NCBI GenBank assembly: GCA_963734025.1
Contig: CAVTFR010000021.1
Coordinates: 1 to 64,000, forward strand
Length of the DNA stretch: 64,000 nucleotides
Direction of reading: 5' to 3'
From: JACVRW01 sp963734025
Lineage (GTDB): Bacteria > Actinomycetota > Thermoleophilia > Solirubrobacterales > Thermoleophilaceae
The translations under genes and the position numbers were made by a program. Below are positions 27,601 to 39,795 of this stretch, one piece after another (positions within the stretch are counted from its first letter, which is position 1; every line of letters begins with the position of its first letter). Under the pieces are notes generated by a model. That model did not search any database and was not told the origin of the DNA. It saw only the letters and a program-made list of their open reading frames with translations.

Positions 27601-29500
27601 ACGCCTCGCGCACGCCGTCCGCGTCGGGGTCGCCGTCCCCGCGGCGAACGAGCCCGAAGTCGTAGATCCAGACGCCCTCGGAGTCGCGTGGCCGGACGGG
27701 GTAGGGCCGCTCGTCGGCGACCTGGACGCCCATGTTCTCGAAGAGCGGCAGCACGTCCGAGAGCGCCACCGGGCGGCCCGAGCGGTACAGCTTCGCTCGC
27801 AGCATCCCCGGCCCCGCCTCGAGCGGCCGGTAGAGGCTGATCTCGAGACCGCCCTGGTCGGGCAGCTCGTCGATGTGGCGGATGTCGGCGAGCGCGGAGC
27901 GCGCCACCCAGTCGGCGCGGTAAGCGGTCGGGAAGGCCTCGCCGTAGCGGCGGAAGAGGTCCGTGCCGCGCTCCTCGCCCAGATCCTCGATCAGCGCCTG
28001 CTCGAGGTCGTCGGTCCACGAGCGGGTGGCGGCCACCATCATCAACTCGACCGTGCGCGTGTCCAGGCTCGGTCGCCGGCCCGGCTCGGTGTAGGCCATG
28101 TAGTGCAGGCGGACCAGCACGGATTCGGAGACGCGCGTCGTGTAGTCGAGGCTCTGGGCGCCGGTCACGTCGCGCAGAATCGCCTCGATCCGGCGACGGT
28201 TCTCCGTGTTGAAACGGTCGCGCGGCACGAACACGAGGCAGGAGTAGAAGCGGCCGAAGCGGTCGCGCCGTACGAACAACCGCAGCCGCTGACGCTCGCC
28301 GAGGTGCAGGATCCCGATGGCGGTCTCATAGAGCTCGTCGGGGTGCACCTGGATCAGCTCGTCGCGCGGGTGCGCCTCGAGGATCTCGATCAGCGCCTTC
28401 TCGTTGTGGCTGTCGGGTGGGAACGCCGCTCGCGTCAACACGGTGTTCACCTTGCGCCTGAGGATCGGGATCTTGCTGGCGCGCGACTGGTAGGCCGTGT
28501 GCGTGTAGAGCCCGAGGAAGCGGCGCTCGCCGGTGACCCGCCCCTCCGCATCGAAGCGCTTGACGCCGATGTAGTCGAGGTAGGCCGGGCGGTGGATGGT
28601 TGAGCGCGAGTTGGCCTTGGTCAGGTTCAGCAGGTGCGGCTCGAGGGCCAGCTCGCGCACCTCCGGCGGGAGCTTGTTGAACGCGCGTGAGCTAGCCTCG
28701 CCGCCCGCCTGACGGAGGATGCCGAGGCCCGAGCCCGGCACGGCGTCCAGGCGCAGCTCCTCGTCGCCGGTCACGAGCTCGTACTCGCGGTAGCCGAGGA
28801 AGGTGAAGTTGTGATCCTCGAGCCATTCGATGAAGGCGCGCGCCTCCTCGACCTCCTCGGCGTCGAGGCCCTCGGGGGGCGACTCGGCGAGCTCCGTGGC
28901 GAGCCCTAGGGCGCGCTCGCGCATCAGCGGCCAGTCGTCGACGGCGGCGGTGACCTCGCCGATCACCCGCAGGAGCTCGCTGCGCAGCTCCTCGAGACGA
29001 CCGGCGTCGGTCTGGCGGTCGACCTCGGCGTGGATGACGGACTCGCCGATCGCGTCCTCGTCGCCCGCCCCCGGTGCGAGCACCTCGACGAGGTTGCCCT
29101 CCGGGTCGCGGCGGACGTCCATCACCGGATGGATCATCAGATGAACGCCGAAGCCGCGCCGATTCAGCTCCATCGAGATCGAGTCGATCAGGAACGGCTT
29201 GTCGTCGGTCACGATCTCGACCGCGGTGTGGGTCGAGCTCCAGCCGTGCGTCTCGAAGACGGGGTTGTAGACGCGCAGCTTCGTCTCGCCGGGCCGGCGC
29301 CGGCGCGCGAAGCCGAGCTGACCCAGAGCCAGCCCGTAGAGGTCGAGGGCGTCGCGCTCGACGAGCTCCTCGGGCGGCACCCAGCGATAGAACTGCCTCA
29401 CGAACGCCTCGGCGTCAGCCGCGCCGTCGTCGGCGAGCAGCTCGCGGACGCGCGAGCAAACGTCGTCTATCAGGGTTGCGTCGGTGTCTTTGACACTCAC
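24656..29500 (-). CDS. gdhB: NAD-dependent glutamate dehydrogenase, 180 kDa class
   Basis: A 1614-residue enzyme that deaminates glutamate to 2-oxoglutarate with NAD, with the length expected for the class (about 1600). The N-terminal regulatory ACT-like segments include NPVFETHGWSSTHTAVEIV and DKPFLIDSISMELNRRG. The catalytic domain shows ARGGLRWSDRREDFRTEV, KNAVIVPVGAKGGFV and GDMSGDVFGNGML. GTG 29500 is preceded by AGGAG at five bases; the longer open frame upstream only overlaps selB in another frame. The catabolic direction fits use of amino acids as carbon source. Divergence or co-transcription with selB is not evident: 148 bases separate them. Confidence 0.93.
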   Translation of the reverse strand: MSVKDTDATLIDDVCSRVRELLADDGAADAEAFVRQFYRWVPPEELVERDALDLYGLALGQLGFARRRRPGETKLRVYNPVFETHGWSSTHTAVEIVTDDKPFLIDSISMELNRRGFGVHLMIHPVMDVRRDPEGNLVEVLAPGAGDEDAIGESVIHAEVDRQTDAGRLEELRSELLRVIGEVTAAVDDWPLMRERALGLATELAESPPEGLDAEEVEEARAFIEWLEDHNFTFLGYREYELVTGDEELRLDAVPGSGLGILRQAGGEASSRAFNKLPPEVRELALEPHLLNLTKANSRSTIHRPAYLDYIGVKRFDAEGRVTGERRFLGLYTHTAYQSRASKIPILRRKVNTVLTRAAFPPDSHNEKALIEILEAHPRDELIQVHPDELYETAIGILHLGERQRLRLFVRRDRFGRFYSCLVFVPRDRFNTENRRRIEAILRDVTGAQSLDYTTRVSESVLVRLHYMAYTEPGRRPSLDTRTVELMMVAATRSWTDDLEQALIEDLGEERGTDLFRRYGEAFPTAYRADWVARSALADIRHIDELPDQGGLEISLYRPLEAGPGMLRAKLYRSGRPVALSDVLPLFENMGVQVADERPYPVRPRDSEGVWIYDFGLVRRGDGDPDADGVREAFREAFVKTWRGEVENDGYNRLVLGAGLSWRQVTVLRAVARYLRQTGSTFSDRYVEQVLVDHPDVAYMLIDLFRTRFDPDEADETTAAKLAGRIEEAIDAVESLDQDQILRRFLEVVRSMLRTNFFQRSTEDDEPKPYVSFKLDPSQLDWLPDPRPAFEIFVYSPRTEGVHLRGGRVARGGLRWSDRREDFRTEVLGLMKAQMVKNAVIVPVGAKGGFVVKQPPESGDREEVQAEVVECYRTFIRGLLDLTDNIVGGEVTPPRHVLRYDGDDPYLVVAADKGTASFSDIANGVAAEYGFWLGDAFASGGSSGYDHKKMGITAAGAWESVKRHFRELGRDVSGEPFTVVGIGDMSGDVFGNGMLLSREIRLVGAFNHREIFIDPDPDPESSWEERKRLFELPRSSWTDYDESLISKGGGVWPRSAKLIELSDEAREALGVHRSKLTPNEVIRALLRAPADLLWNGGIGTYVKARHETHADAGDKANDSLRVDASELRCRVVGEGGNLGLTQHARIEYALGGGRINTDAIDNSGGVDCSDREVNIKILLDAVVGAGDMTVKQRNALLAEMTETVADLVLKDNYEQSETLSMAEAQAPLMLDVHQRFIRALEQHAKLDRRLEALPDDEEMAERARDRRGLTRPELAVLLAYSKVFLYAELLDSDVPEDPYLSHELERYFPPPLPERYPETMQAHRLQREIVATQVVNNMLHGAGTTFAFRLNEETGAPASEIARAYAVAREVFEMRPQWQAIEALDNEVRADVQTAMLLEGRRLIERGSRWLLRNRRPPMDIASAVERYAPGAAVLYEQLSNLLDPDDLEPLARKVDELRSAAVPEELAARVAGLPHMYAALDVVEVADDSGLDVQAVAAVHFRLGSRLGLHWVHDSIIALPREDRWQAMARAALRDDLYAIHRELTAEVLRSGPRLESPDERVAGWIEAHRDSGRCLQTLADIAAGRTFDITTLSVAVREVRELLEAARQDAPA

Positions 29501-29648
29501 TGAGCTCCTACCAGCGGGTCCACTGACGAGTCTATGCCCGTGCCGGCTCCCGACAAGCGGCTGAATTCCGGATTGCGATGAGCACCAAGTGGACAAGCGC
29601 GGACATTCCTGATCAAAGCGGCTCGTAGGCAGTCTGTCCGCTGGTGCG

Positions 29649-31106
<1,458 letters not shown>

Positions 31107-31128
31107 GGGTCGTCGCGTGTCGGTGAAA

Positions 31129-31221
31129 CGGAGCGGCGAAGGAGTCGAACCTTCCCACCGCGGGGCTGCCGCGGCTCCCCGGCTTTGAAGGCCGGTTGGG
31201 CCACCGGACCCGGGCCGCTCC
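31129..31221 (-). tRNA. selC: Selenocysteine tRNA, anticodon UCA
   Basis: A 93-nt tRNA. The acceptor stem is eight pairs (GGAGCGGC with GCCGCTCC) and the T stem five (GAAGG-TTCGACT-CCTTC), the 8+5 bacterial tRNA-Sec fold. The anticodon loop is CTTCAAA with UCA at 31188-31186 on a CCGGC/GCCGG stem. The long variable arm has a six-pair stem CCGCGG/CCGCGG. The discriminator is G, as in known tRNA-Sec, and CCA is not encoded. It starts five bases after the selD stop and ends 22 bases before selB, so it must be cut out of a longer transcript or have an internal promoter. Confidence 0.97.
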
Positions 31222-31226
31222 ACGTC

Positions 31227-32255
31227 TCAGGAAGATGATCCACGACTCACGGTGATGCTGCCGGGACGACCCTCGACGAGCCGCCCGACGACCGCGCCCG
31301 GAACGCCTGCGGCGCGCGCCGGCGCCACGGCGACCAGCAGGCCGCCCGATGTGGTGGCATCGCACACCAGCCGGCGCCGCCATTCGTCCACGTCGGCGGC
31401 GAAGCGCGTGAACGTCTCGGCGTGCTCGCGGTTGCGCCGACTGCCACCGGACACCGACTCATCGCCGCGTAGCAGCGCCTCGACGCCGTCGATGGCCGGC
31501 ACCGCGTCGGCGTAGACCTCGGCGGCGAGGCCGCTCGCGGCGGTCAGCTCGCGCAGGTGCCCGAGCAGGCCGAAGCCGGTCACGTCGGTCATCGCGTGCG
31601 CCCCGGCGTCACGCGCAGCACGGGCTGCATCCGCGTTCAGCGTCGTCATCGTTGCGACGGCGGGCGCGAGCAGGCTGTCGCCCTGTCCGCGCTTGAGCGC
31701 GGTCGAAATCGCGCCGACGCCGAGCGGTTTCGTCAGCACCAGCACGTCGCCGGCTTCGCCGCCGGCGTTGCTCAGCACACGCTCGGGGTCGACCACGCCG
31801 GTGACGGCGAGGCCGTACTTCGGCTCGGGGTCGTCGATCGAGTGGCCGCCCACGACCAGCGCGCCGGCAGCGCGCACGACGTCGCCGCCGCCGCGCAGGA
31901 TCTCCCCGAGCACCTCCGGACCAAGCCGCTCGAGCGGGAACGCGACCAGGTTGAGCGCGCTCAACGGCTCCGCGCCCATGGCGTAGATGTCGGACAGCGC
32001 ATTGGCCGCTGCGATGCGACCGAAGTCGTACGGGTCGTCGACGATCGGCGTGAAGAAGTCGACTGTCTGCACGAGCGCGAGGTCGTCGCGCAGGCGCACC
32101 ACCCCGGCGTCGTCAGCGGTCCCGCTGCCGATCAGCAGGCGCGGATCGTCATCCACGGGCAGCGCCCGCACGATCGGCCCGATGTCGGCGGCCGACAGCT
32201 TGCAGCCGCAGCCCGCACCGTGCGACAGCGAGGTGAGTGGGATCACCTCGCTCAT
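31227..32255 (-). CDS. selD: Selenide, water dikinase
   Basis: A 342-residue enzyme making selenophosphate from selenide and ATP, the selenium donor for SelA. The active-site glycine-rich loop SHGAGCGCKLS carries the essential Cys (Cys, not Sec) and Lys. Other family blocks are DDAGVVRL, VDFFTPIVDDPYDFGRIAAANALSD, GGHSIDDPEPKYGLAVTG, TDVTGFGLLGHL and the C-terminal DATTSGGLLVAV. ATG 32255 overlaps the fdhD stop (ATGA). It lies between fdhD and tRNA-Sec in one direction, forming a compact selenium operon. Confidence 0.95.
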   Translation of the reverse strand: MSEVIPLTSLSHGAGCGCKLSAADIGPIVRALPVDDDPRLLIGSGTADDAGVVRLRDDLALVQTVDFFTPIVDDPYDFGRIAAANALSDIYAMGAEPLSALNLVAFPLERLGPEVLGEILRGGGDVVRAAGALVVGGHSIDDPEPKYGLAVTGVVDPERVLSNAGGEAGDVLVLTKPLGVGAISTALKRGQGDSLLAPAVATMTTLNADAARAARDAGAHAMTDVTGFGLLGHLRELTAASGLAAEVYADAVPAIDGVEALLRGDESVSGGSRRNREHAETFTRFAADVDEWRRRLVCDATTSGGLLVAVAPARAAGVPGAVVGRLVEGRPGSITVSRGSSS

Positions 32256-33037
32256 GTGGCCCTCACGCGCTCCGCGCCGGAGTACACGTTGACTTTCCCT
32301 CGGCGGGCGAACCCGGCGAGCGTCATGCCGCGATCGGCCGCCAGGCTCACCGCCAGCGAGCTCGGTGCGCCCACGCCCACGAGAATCGGCGCTCCCGCCA
32401 CGGCCGCCTTCTGGACGAGCTCGAACGACAGCCTGCCGCTGACGCACAGGATCCGCCCGTGCAGCGGCAGGGCGCCGTCGAGGAGCGCCCGGCCGACGAC
32501 CTTGTCCATGGCGTTGTGGCGCCCGACGTCCTCGCGGACCCAAAGCAGCGCGCCGTCGGGTCCGAACAAGCCCGTGGCGTGCAGCCCGCCGGTGCGTTCG
32601 AAGGTCGGCTGGCGCAGCCGGTCGGGCAGCGAAGCGAGCAGCGCGCGATCGATCTCCGGCCCGGGTGTCGCGGGCTCCGAGTGCACCGCGACCTCCTCGA
32701 GCGCGCCCTTCCCGCAAACGCCGCAGGACGAGGTCGTGTAGAAGTTCCGAGTGCCCGGGTCGCGGGACATCGGTCCCTCGACCTCGATCGTGTTCGCCGC
32801 CAGGTCGGCGGTCAACCCGGCGCGGCGCGGCTCGTCGATCAGTCCTTCCGTGAACAGGAAGCCCAGTGCGAGCTCCTCGTCGTGGCCGGGCGTGCGCATG
32901 GTCACCGCAAGCGGCACGCCGTCGACGCGGATCTCGAGCGGCTCCTCGACCGCCACGAGGTCCTTCTCGCCGTCGCGCACGACACTCGTCCACATGCCGT
33001 GGGCGAGCTCGCTGGAGGTGTCTCTGGCGGCGGTCAT
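32252..33037 (-). CDS. fdhD: Formate dehydrogenase accessory sulfurtransferase FdhD
   Basis: A 261-residue protein that passes sulfur to the bis-MGD molybdenum cofactor, needed for active formate dehydrogenase. The essential CxxC is in TTSSCGVCGKG; TPGHDEELALGFLFTEGLI, REDVGRHNAMDKVVG and VSGRLSFELVQKA are signature blocks. ATG 33037; the gene is divergent from the formate dehydrogenase operon with 117 bases between the starts. It heads the minus-strand series that also makes the selenocysteine machinery, so its enzyme partner and the Sec supply are produced together. Confidence 0.96.
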   Translation of the reverse strand: MTAARDTSSELAHGMWTSVVRDGEKDLVAVEEPLEIRVDGVPLAVTMRTPGHDEELALGFLFTEGLIDEPRRAGLTADLAANTIEVEGPMSRDPGTRNFYTTSSCGVCGKGALEEVAVHSEPATPGPEIDRALLASLPDRLRQPTFERTGGLHATGLFGPDGALLWVREDVGRHNAMDKVVGRALLDGALPLHGRILCVSGRLSFELVQKAAVAGAPILVGVGAPSSLAVSLAADRGMTLAGFARRGKVNVYSGAERVRAT

Positions 33038-33154
33038 CTAACTGCCATCCCCTATCTCAGCAGAGCGGCCCGCAAGCCCGGCCTAGCGCTGTTACCCCAA
33101 GGGGGATTGTTACGCTGGATGCCTTCCCAAAGCCACGCCCAAGAGGGGGACGTC
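33038..33154. promoter_or_regulatory. Divergent promoter region, selenium genes and formate dehydrogenase
   Basis: The 117 bases between fdhD and the formate dehydrogenase gene must hold promoters for both directions. I see a short inverted repeat CCCC-AA-GGGG near 33096-33105 inside GTTACCCCAAGGGGGATTGTTAC, but no convincing -35/-10 pair. AGAGGGGGA ahead of ATG 33155 is the plus-strand ribosome site. Confidence 0.4.
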
Positions 33155-35112
33155 ATGCCCATGAAGTACGCCCGACTGACCGAGCCGCTGGTCCGCGAGA
33201 ACGGCGTCCTGCGCACGGCGAGCTGGGACGAGGCGCTCGACCGCGCCGCTTCCGGCTTCCGTCGAGCCGTCGAGGCACACGGGCCCAACACCTACGGGAT
33301 GTTGAGCTGCTCCAAGGCCACCAACGAGGTCAACTTCATCGCGCAGAAGTTCACGCGCGTGGCCATCGGCGCGAACAACATCGATTCGTGTAACCGAACT
33401 TGACACGCTCCTAGCGTCGTCGGTCTGGCGACGGTGTTCGGCGCTGGTGGCGGCACCAGCTCATATCAGGAGGTGCAGGACACGGACGTCATCCTGCTCT
33501 GGGGCTCCAATGCGCGCGAGGCGCACCCGATCTTCTTCCACCACGTGTTGAAGGCGATTCACAGCGGTGCACGCATGTACGCGATCGACCCCCGGCGGAC
33601 CACGACGGCGCAGTGGGCCGACGCGTGGCTCGGCCTCAACGTGGGCAGCGATGTCGCGCTGGCGAACGGGATGGCGCGCGAGATCATCCACGCGGGACTG
33701 CACAACCGCGAGTTCATCCGGCGGGGCACCTCCGGATTCGAGGCCTACGCGGCGGCGGTCGAGCCGTACACGCTCGAGCGGGCGGAGGCGCTCAGCGGGG
33801 TTCCCGCGGACGTGATCAAGGAGGTCGCGCACACGTACGCGCGTGCGGATCGCGCACAGATCTGCTGGACGCTCGGCATCACCGAGCACCACAACGCGGT
33901 CGACAACGTGCTGGCGCTGATCAATCTCGCCCTCCTGACGGGCCACGTCGGCCGTTACGGCTCCGGGCTGAACCCGCTGCGCGGCCAGAACAACGTCCAG
34001 GGCGGCGGCGACATGGGCGCGATCCCGAACCGGCTGCCGGGCTTCCAGGACATCGAGACCGATCCCGCGGCGCGCGAGAAGTACGAGCGCGCCTGGGGCG
34101 TGAAGATCCAGCCGAAGTACGGCTGGAACATGACCGAGATGTTCGACGCGATCGACCGCGGCGAGCTGACGACGATGTTCGTGCTGGGGGAGAACCCGAT
34201 CCAGTCCGACGCGGACGCGACGCACGTGAGGCATCTGTTCGACAGCCTCGATCATCTCGTGGTGCAGGACATCTTCCGCACGGCGACCGCAGAGCTGGCG
34301 GACGTCGTGCTGCCCGCCTCGGCCAGCTGGTGCGAGGCGGAGGGCACGGTGACCAGCAGCGAGCGGCGCGTGCAGCGCGTGCGTGCGGCGCTCGAGCCGC
34401 CCGGCAACGCGCGCGACGACGTCCGCATCATCTTCGACCTCGCGGAGCGCCTCGGTCACAAGTGGGACTACGGCGGATCGGAGGATGTCTGGAACGAGCT
34501 GCGTTCGCTCGCCCCCAACCACGCCGGGATGAGCTACAAGCGACTCGAGGAGCTGAACGGGATCCAGTGGCCGTGCTTCAGCGAGGACACGCTCGAGCCG
34601 ACCTTCCTGCACGGCCGCCTGTGGCAGGAGCCACTCGAGGGCCCACCGGCCGTCTTCCACGCGGTCGAGGACTCCCCGCCGATCGAGGAGCTCTCGGACG
34701 AGTTCCCGCTGCGGCTCACGACCGGCCGCCGGCTGGACTCGTTCAACACCGGCGTGCAGACCGGCGGCTTCACGTCGCCGCTGCGGCGGGGCGAGGAGCT
34801 CGAGCTGTCGACCGCCGACGCGGAGCAGCTCGGCGTGTCGAACGGCGAGCGCGTGCGCGTCTCGTCGGCCCGCGGCAGCGTGATCGCGCCCGTGCGGATC
34901 GAGCCATCGCTTCGCCCGGGGCTGGCGTTCATGACGCTGCACTTCCCCGACGAGGTGATGACGAACGTCCTGACGATCAACGCGACCGACCCGAAGTCCG
35001 GCACCGCGGAGTTCAAGGCCACCGCCATACGCGTCGACCGGATCGGCGACGGCGGCCACGACGCAGAGGAGGTGGCGGCCGCGGGCCTGTCCGCGGAGCA
35101 GCCGCCCACCTG

Positions 35113-35113
<1 letters not shown>
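33155..35113 (+). CDS. fdhA: Selenocysteine formate dehydrogenase, catalytic (molybdopterin) chain
   Basis: A 652-residue catalytic chain with Sec at residue 83, encoded by TGA 33401-33403. The reading across it is GANNIDSCNRT-Sec-HAPSVVGLA, the formate dehydrogenase active-site sequence, and the frame then stays open to 35113. Family blocks downstream are LLWGSNAREAHPI, GLNPLRGQNNVQGG, LGENPIQSD, DVVLPASASWCEAEGT (with TSSERRVQ) and the C-terminal MPT-dinucleotide domain RLTTGRRLDSFN. Unusually the usual N-terminal [4Fe-4S] CxxCxxxC domain is absent; it lies in the separate Fe-S protein at 36972. ATG 33155 has AGAGGGGGA upstream; ATG 33119 would add 12 residues. It overlaps the next gene (TGATG). 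Confidence 0.95.
33415..33433 (+). promoter_or_regulatory. Bacterial SECIS element
   Basis: Directly downstream of the Sec codon, a seven-pair stem (CGTCGTC 33415-33421 with GGCGACG 33427-33433, one G-U pair) closes the loop GGTCT. In E. coli fdhF the SelB-binding loop has the same GGUCU, and it begins 19 bases after the UGA there as here. Stem, loop and spacing together make this a confident SECIS. Confidence 0.93.
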
Positions 35114-36971
<1,858 letters not shown>

Positions 36972-36975
<4 letters not shown>

Positions 36976-37943
36976 CGAGGACACGCACCGGAGCACCGGC
37001 ACGCGTCGTCGAGCTCAAGCTCAACGGCGAGACCGTGCAGGCGGACGAGAACGAGACGATCCTCGACGTAAATCAGCGGCTGGACGGCCCCGAGATCCCG
37101 ACCATGTGCTGGGAGCGCACACTGACTCCGGTGAACGCCTGCCGCGTCTGCGTGTGTGAGGTAAAGGGCGCCCGCACGCTCGTGCCGTCGTGCGCGCGCA
37201 AGGTCGAGGAGGGCATGGAGGTCGAGACGCACTCCGAGCGCGTGAAGCTCAGCCGCAAGATGGTCATCGAGTTCCTTGCGTCCTCCGTCGACCTGTCGAT
37301 CATGCCCAACGTCGACCGCTGGATCGAGGAGTACGGGGCCGACCCGGAGCGCTACGGGCCGCAGGCGCCGCCGTTCGAGGCCGGTGAGCGCGACCGGCTG
37401 CGTGCCGGCCACCACGAGACGCCCGACGGAAGCCACGCGGCCACCGTGCACCAGCCGCCGAAGGTCGACAACGAGCTCTACGTCCGCGACTACTCGAAGT
37501 GCATCCTCTGTTACAAGTGCGTCGAGGGCTGCGGGACCGATTGGCAGAACACGTTCGCAATCGCCGTAGCCGGGCGCGGTTTCGACGCCCGCATCGCGAC
37601 CGAGTTCGCCAACCCGCTGCCGGACTCGGCGTGTGTGTACTGCGGCAACTGCATCGCCGTGTGTCCGACCGGCGCGCTGATCTTCAAGAGCGAGTTCGAC
37701 ATGCGCGACGAGGGAACGTGGGAGCCCGAGCGCCAGTCGCAGACGCAGACGATCTGCACGTATTGCGGCGTGGGCTGCAACCTCGTGCTGCACGAGCAGG
37801 ACAACGAAATCGTCAAGGTCACCTCGCCACTCGACCATCCGGTCACGAGCGGCAACCTCTGCATCAAGGGCCGCTTCGGTTTCCAGTTCGTCCAGAACGA
37901 CCGCGGGGAGCTGCCGCCGCCGGTCGAGACGAGGAGGCCTCGG
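36972..37943 (+). CDS. Formate dehydrogenase Fe-S protein carrying the missing N-terminus of the alpha chain
   Basis: The chain holds a [2Fe-2S] ferredoxin domain (MCWERTLTPVNACRVCVCEV...SCAR), two [4Fe-4S] clusters (CILCYKCVEGC and CVYCGNCIAVCP), then TICTYCGVGCNLVLHEQ...GNLCIKGRFG, which is the N-terminal molybdopterin-oxidoreductase [4Fe-4S] domain normally fused to the catalytic chain. These are the domains of FdsA or NuoG before the Mo domain, encoded after it. ATG 36972 overlaps the preceding stop. The frame continues past 37943 without a stop to selA. Another frame gives a stop at 37966 after a plausible acidic tail, so the true C-terminus is uncertain. Confidence 0.85.
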
Positions 37944-38253
37944 ATGGCGGACCGCCAGCGAACTGAGCCGATGCACGACGACGACCCCACCGATCCCGCC
38001 CACAGCCCCATCGACAGCCAGGGCCGCACGCCGGTCGGCGGCGAGGGGGGCGAGGGCTGGCTCTACCTGCCGTTCGAGCGGGACGACGGCCACCGGCGAG
38101 CACCGGATCACGATCGTGCGCGAGGAGGACGGCGAGGAGGTCCACTTCACGCTGCCCTCCTTCGTCGAGCAGGGCGACGAGCTGGGCGAGATCACGTTGC
38201 TGGTGATCCGGGCGAGACAGCGCTGGCGCGAGCTCAAGGGCCTGGGCGGGTAG
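37944..38253 (+). CDS. Small formate dehydrogenase-linked protein of unknown function (frame break)
   Basis: A protein of about 100 residues. ATG 37944 is preceded by GAGGAGG at seven bases. It starts MADRQRTEPMHDDD, an acidic disordered stretch, then GWLYLPFERDDG. One surplus base near 38090 breaks the frame; removing it gives TGEHRITIVREEDGEEVHF followed by TLPSFVEQGDELGEITLLVI and a stop at 38253. I do not recognise the family. It could instead be a C-terminal extension of the Fe-S protein, as no stop lies between. Without repair the frame wrongly fuses to selA. Confidence 0.5.
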
Positions 38254-38285
38254 GGCGCCGGCCCGCGCCTGGGATCATCCCGGGC

Positions 38286-39581
38286 ATGGGGACCGAGGAC
38301 CGCCGCGAGCGCCTGCGCGCCCTGCCGTCCGTCGACCGGCTCGCGACCGCCGTCGCGCGCGCCGAGCTGGCCGAGCGCCGCGCGAAGCTGCTAGCCGGCG
38401 CCGGCGACGAGCCCGATCTCGTCGATCGGGCGCGCGCACGCCTCCACGGCTCGATGCGACGCGTCCTCAACGCGACCGGGGTGATCGTGCACACGAACCT
38501 GGGTCGCGCGCCGCTCGCCGACGCCGCGCGTGAGGCGGTGGCCGATGCAGCGCACGGCTACTCCAACCTCGAGCTCGACCTCGGAACGGGCGAGCGCGGC
38601 TCCCGCCAGGATCACGTCGAGAGCCTGCTGTGCGAATTGACGGGCGCAGAGGCGGCACTCGCCGTCAACAACTGCGCAGCGGCGACACTGCTCGCGGCCG
38701 CGGCGCTCGCGAGCGGCCGCGAGCTCGTCGTATCGCGTGGGCAGGCGATCGAGATCGGCGGTGGGTTCCGCATTCCCGAGGTCGTTGCGCAGGCCGGCGC
38801 GCAGATGGTGGAGGTCGGCACCGCGAACCGGACGCGGGCGGCCGACTACGCCGCCGTGCTGGGGCCGGACACGGGCGCGATCCTGCGCGTCCATCCTTCG
38901 AACTTCCGCGCCGTCGGGTTCGTCGAGTCGGTGAGCATCGAGGAACTCTGCGGGCTCGGCGTCCCGGTGATCGACGACGTCGGCTCCGGGGTGCTGGCCG
39001 ACGAGATCGCGCTGCTGGCGGATGAGCCGCCGGTGCGGCGGTCGGTGCGCGCGGGCGCCGCGGTCGTCTGCTTCTCCGGCGACAAGCTCCTCGGCGGCCC
39101 GCAGGCGGGGCTGCTCGTTGGTGAACGCGACGCGATCGCCGCCTGCCGGAGCCATCCGCTCGCGCGCGCCGCGCGGATCGACAAGCTGTCGCTCGCCGCG
39201 CTGGAGGCGACGCTCACGCTCTACCGCGACCCCGAGCATGCCCAGGCAGCGATTCCGGTGCTCGCGATGCTCACGGCGGGCGAGGACGCGCTCGCCGCTC
39301 GCGCGGAGCGCCTCGCAGCCGCCACGGGCGGCACGGTGATCGGGGCGGTGGCGCGCGTCGGCGGCGGCGCGCTGCCGCTCCTGGAGCTGCACGGACCCGC
39401 GGTCGCGCTCGATCCCGGTCCGGCCGGCGCCGACGCGTTGGCGGCCTCGCTGCGCGCCGGCGATCCGCCGCTCGTCGGGCGGATCCAGGATGGTCGGCTG
39501 CTGCTCGACCCGCGCACGCTGGACGACGCCGAGGTCGACCTGGCCGCGCGGGCGGTCGCAGACGCGCTGGCGGAGCTGTGA
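38286..39581 (+). CDS. selA: L-seryl-tRNA(Sec) selenium transferase
   Basis: A 431-residue PLP enzyme that converts Ser-tRNA-Sec to Sec-tRNA-Sec. Signature blocks are RRVLNATGVIVHTNLGRAPL, ELDLGTGERGSR, LTGAEAALAVNNCAAA, RGQAIEIGGGFRIPEVV and VCFSGDKLLGGPQAG, the last with the PLP-binding Lys. ATG 38286 is chosen because it starts after the restored stop at 38253; the long open frame upstream is the Fe-S protein in the same frame, an artefact of one surplus base. It completes the selenocysteine set with selB, selC and selD on the other strand. Confidence 0.94.
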   Translation: MGTEDRRERLRALPSVDRLATAVARAELAERRAKLLAGAGDEPDLVDRARARLHGSMRRVLNATGVIVHTNLGRAPLADAAREAVADAAHGYSNLELDLGTGERGSRQDHVESLLCELTGAEAALAVNNCAAATLLAAAALASGRELVVSRGQAIEIGGGFRIPEVVAQAGAQMVEVGTANRTRAADYAAVLGPDTGAILRVHPSNFRAVGFVESVSIEELCGLGVPVIDDVGSGVLADEIALLADEPPVRRSVRAGAAVVCFSGDKLLGGPQAGLLVGERDAIAACRSHPLARAARIDKLSLAALEATLTLYRDPEHAQAAIPVLAMLTAGEDALAARAERLAAATGGTVIGAVARVGGGALPLLELHGPAVALDPGPAGADALAASLRAGDPPLVGRIQDGRLLLDPRTLDDAEVDLAARAVADALAEL

Positions 39582-39795
39582 TCCGTAGGCGCCGTCGAGA
39601 GGATGAATCAATGGCGATACTGCCGCGTGACGGTTGGGTCTTGATCCGCGCACTCTGGCCGGCTGCGCCCACCGCGGAGGGTGAACGTCTCCACCCATCC
39701 AGGGCCCGTCATCCAGTTGGGGCTTGATCCAGTCAGCTGTATGGGTCGTAATACATGCGGCCAACGCGACCTTTGCAGGACTAAGGAGGCCGCGC

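Noticed and set aside
31129..31223. SelB N-terminal extension reading through the tRNA-Sec
   Set aside because: The extension is the tRNA itself in frame; SelB sequence begins at LTVGTAGHIDHGKT.
33401..33403. Premature stop or pseudogene in formate dehydrogenase
   Set aside because: The TGA sits at the Sec position, with SECIS and complete Sec genes alongside, and the frame is open on both sides.
39582..39795. A gene in the gap after selA
   Set aside because: No frame with a good start and protein-like composition; only possible promoter elements for the HATPase gene.
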